DNA from: Hallella colorans
GTDB lineage: Bacteria > Bacteroidota > Bacteroidia > Bacteroidales > Bacteroidaceae
DNA length: 64,000 nt
Direction: 5' to 3'
Assembly: GCF_003096815.1 (NCBI RefSeq)
Contig: NZ_QENY01000016.1
Coordinates: 1-64,000, forward strand
Shown piece after piece: positions 63,478 to 64,000 of this stretch. Position 1 is the first letter of the stretch; each line of letters begins with the position of its first letter. Made by a program: the position numbers and the translations under genes. The notes below the pieces were generated by a model that did no database searches, was not told where the DNA came from, and was given only the letters and a program-made list of their open reading frames with translations.

Positions 63478-64000
63478 ATGACACCACCTAACATTCACTT
63501 TTCTTTCCAATCGTTGTGGCGCTCCCTGATGCCTGTATATGGTAATAGCGAGGGCGAGGCAAAAGCTGTGACACGACTTCTACTCGAAGATATGTTTGGC
63601 ATGACGATGGCCGATATTTGCGGTGGGGCGTTGGAGCAAATGAACATCAATGACAAGCGGCGACTTGACGCCATGATGACGCGCCTGCTACAAGGCGAGC
63701 CGGTGCAATACATCATAGGTGAGAGCGTGTTTTGTGGGCGGCGGTTTATCGTGGAACCGTGCGTGTTGATACCGCGACCCGAGACTGCGCAGTTATGCCG
63801 TATGGTGGTGACCGACCATGATAGACCTGTCTGTGCGTTACAACCGCCATTGCCCCTGCGGGTGCTTGACATTGGCACAGGCAGCGGTTGCATAGCCGTG
63901 ACGCTGGCCATGAGCCTGTTTCGGCCGGAGGTGACGGCATGGGACATTTCGGCGGAGGCCTTGTTGGTGGCGCGGGCTAACGCCAAGCGGTACGGCGCAC
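63478..64000 (+). CDS. prmC: Peptide chain release factor glutamine methyltransferase, 5' part (cut by window end)
   Basis: 174 codons visible, open to the last base. Begins MTPPNIHFSFQSLWRSL. GEPVQYIIGE (73-82), VLIPRPET (96-103) and the SAM-binding LDIGTGSGCIAVTLA (130-144) are the hallmarks of PrmC/HemK; the NPPY motif should lie just past the window. Methylates the GGQ glutamine of release factors. A 13-residue segment with several Pro/Leu (about 115-127) before motif I is an insertion. The minus-strand frames across it are shadows. Confidence 0.93.
   Translation, partial: MTPPNIHFSFQSLWRSLMPVYGNSEGEAKAVTRLLLEDMFGMTMADICGGALEQMNINDKRRLDAMMTRLLQGEPVQYIIGESVFCGRRFIVEPCVLIPRPETAQLCRMVVTDHDRPVCALQPPLPLRVLDIGTGSGCIAVTLAMSLFRPEVTAWDISAEALLVARANAKRYGA

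Noticed and set aside
1..64000. CRISPR arrays, rRNA operons, prophage or intact insertion sequences
   Set aside because: No regularly spaced direct repeats, no rRNA-like stretches and no transposase or phage structural genes are seen. XerD is the chromosomal housekeeping recombinase.

Overview
The window is a chromosomal segment of a Bacteroidales bacterium, most likely a member of the Prevotellaceae. The reasons are: repeated matches to the Bacteroidetes promoter pattern (TTTG or TTG, 19-21 bases, then TAnnTTTG); almost no Shine-Dalgarno sequences; a fused SecDF; a 2-oxoglutarate:ferredoxin oxidoreductase; ATP-type PEP carboxykinase; and Bacteroidales-specific families (DUF6242, DUF6089, DUF4271, YitT, DUF1893). 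Nearly all genes are housekeeping genes. I see no rRNA, CRISPR array, phage or intact insertion sequence. The placement rests on family recognition only.

Layout. 1-7.3 kb: small beta-barrel protein, YeiH-type exporter (minus), a zinc/cadmium P-type ATPase with a palindromic operator candidate, O-methyltransferase and aroQ (minus), xerD. 7.5-15.9 kb: M16 peptidase, metK, then DUF4271-hemD-rnpA-yidD-tyrS. 16-21.4 kb: tRNA-Gln, a superoxide reductase that has lost its desulforedoxin cysteines, a broken kduI in front of intact kduD, HU, and a rhomboid protease coupled to an EEP-family phosphodiesterase/nuclease. 21.5-29.5 kb: secDF and the minus-strand leuS-yitT-rdgB unit. 30.6-42.6 kb: a K+/H+ antiporter, then an envelope-biogenesis block (DUF6242 lipoprotein, DUF6089 barrel, uppS, bamA, three Skp/OmpH chaperones, murI), rbfA and a LolC/E permease. 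43-54.7 kb: a minus-strand yitT-hydrolase-ABC ATPase operon, argS-RNase H, a membrane protein plus winged-helix regulator pair, DUF1893, Na/Pi symporter, nucleoside kinase, DUF6483. 54.7-64 kb: small outer-membrane protein, korAB, upp, pckA, an orphan short transcription unit, and the 5' part of prmC, cut by the window edge.

The most unusual content lies between genes. (1) Five copies, plus decayed pieces, of a roughly 230-270 base non-coding element recur in the large intergenic gaps. Each has a box close to CCATTGGTATCTATTCG and, about 110-185 bases further on, a long inverted repeat. The arms differ between copies but still pair. (2) A complete promoter-terminator unit at 62.54-62.80 kb holds no ordinary gene, only a 12-codon reading frame and a 25-codon hydrophobic reading frame whose stop codon sits in the terminator loop. 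(3) Two promoters carry perfect palindromes exactly in the -33/-7 spacer. (4) There are two gene relics, kduI and a GDSL/SGNH hydrolase tail.

Functional links. The uppS-bamA-skp-murI block makes the lipid carrier, inserts outer-membrane proteins and supplies D-glutamate, and the LolC/E permease releases lipoproteins. The superoxide reductase and the ferredoxin-dependent KorAB fit an anaerobe that meets oxygen. pckA and korAB belong to the partial reductive/oxidative TCA metabolism typical of Bacteroidales.
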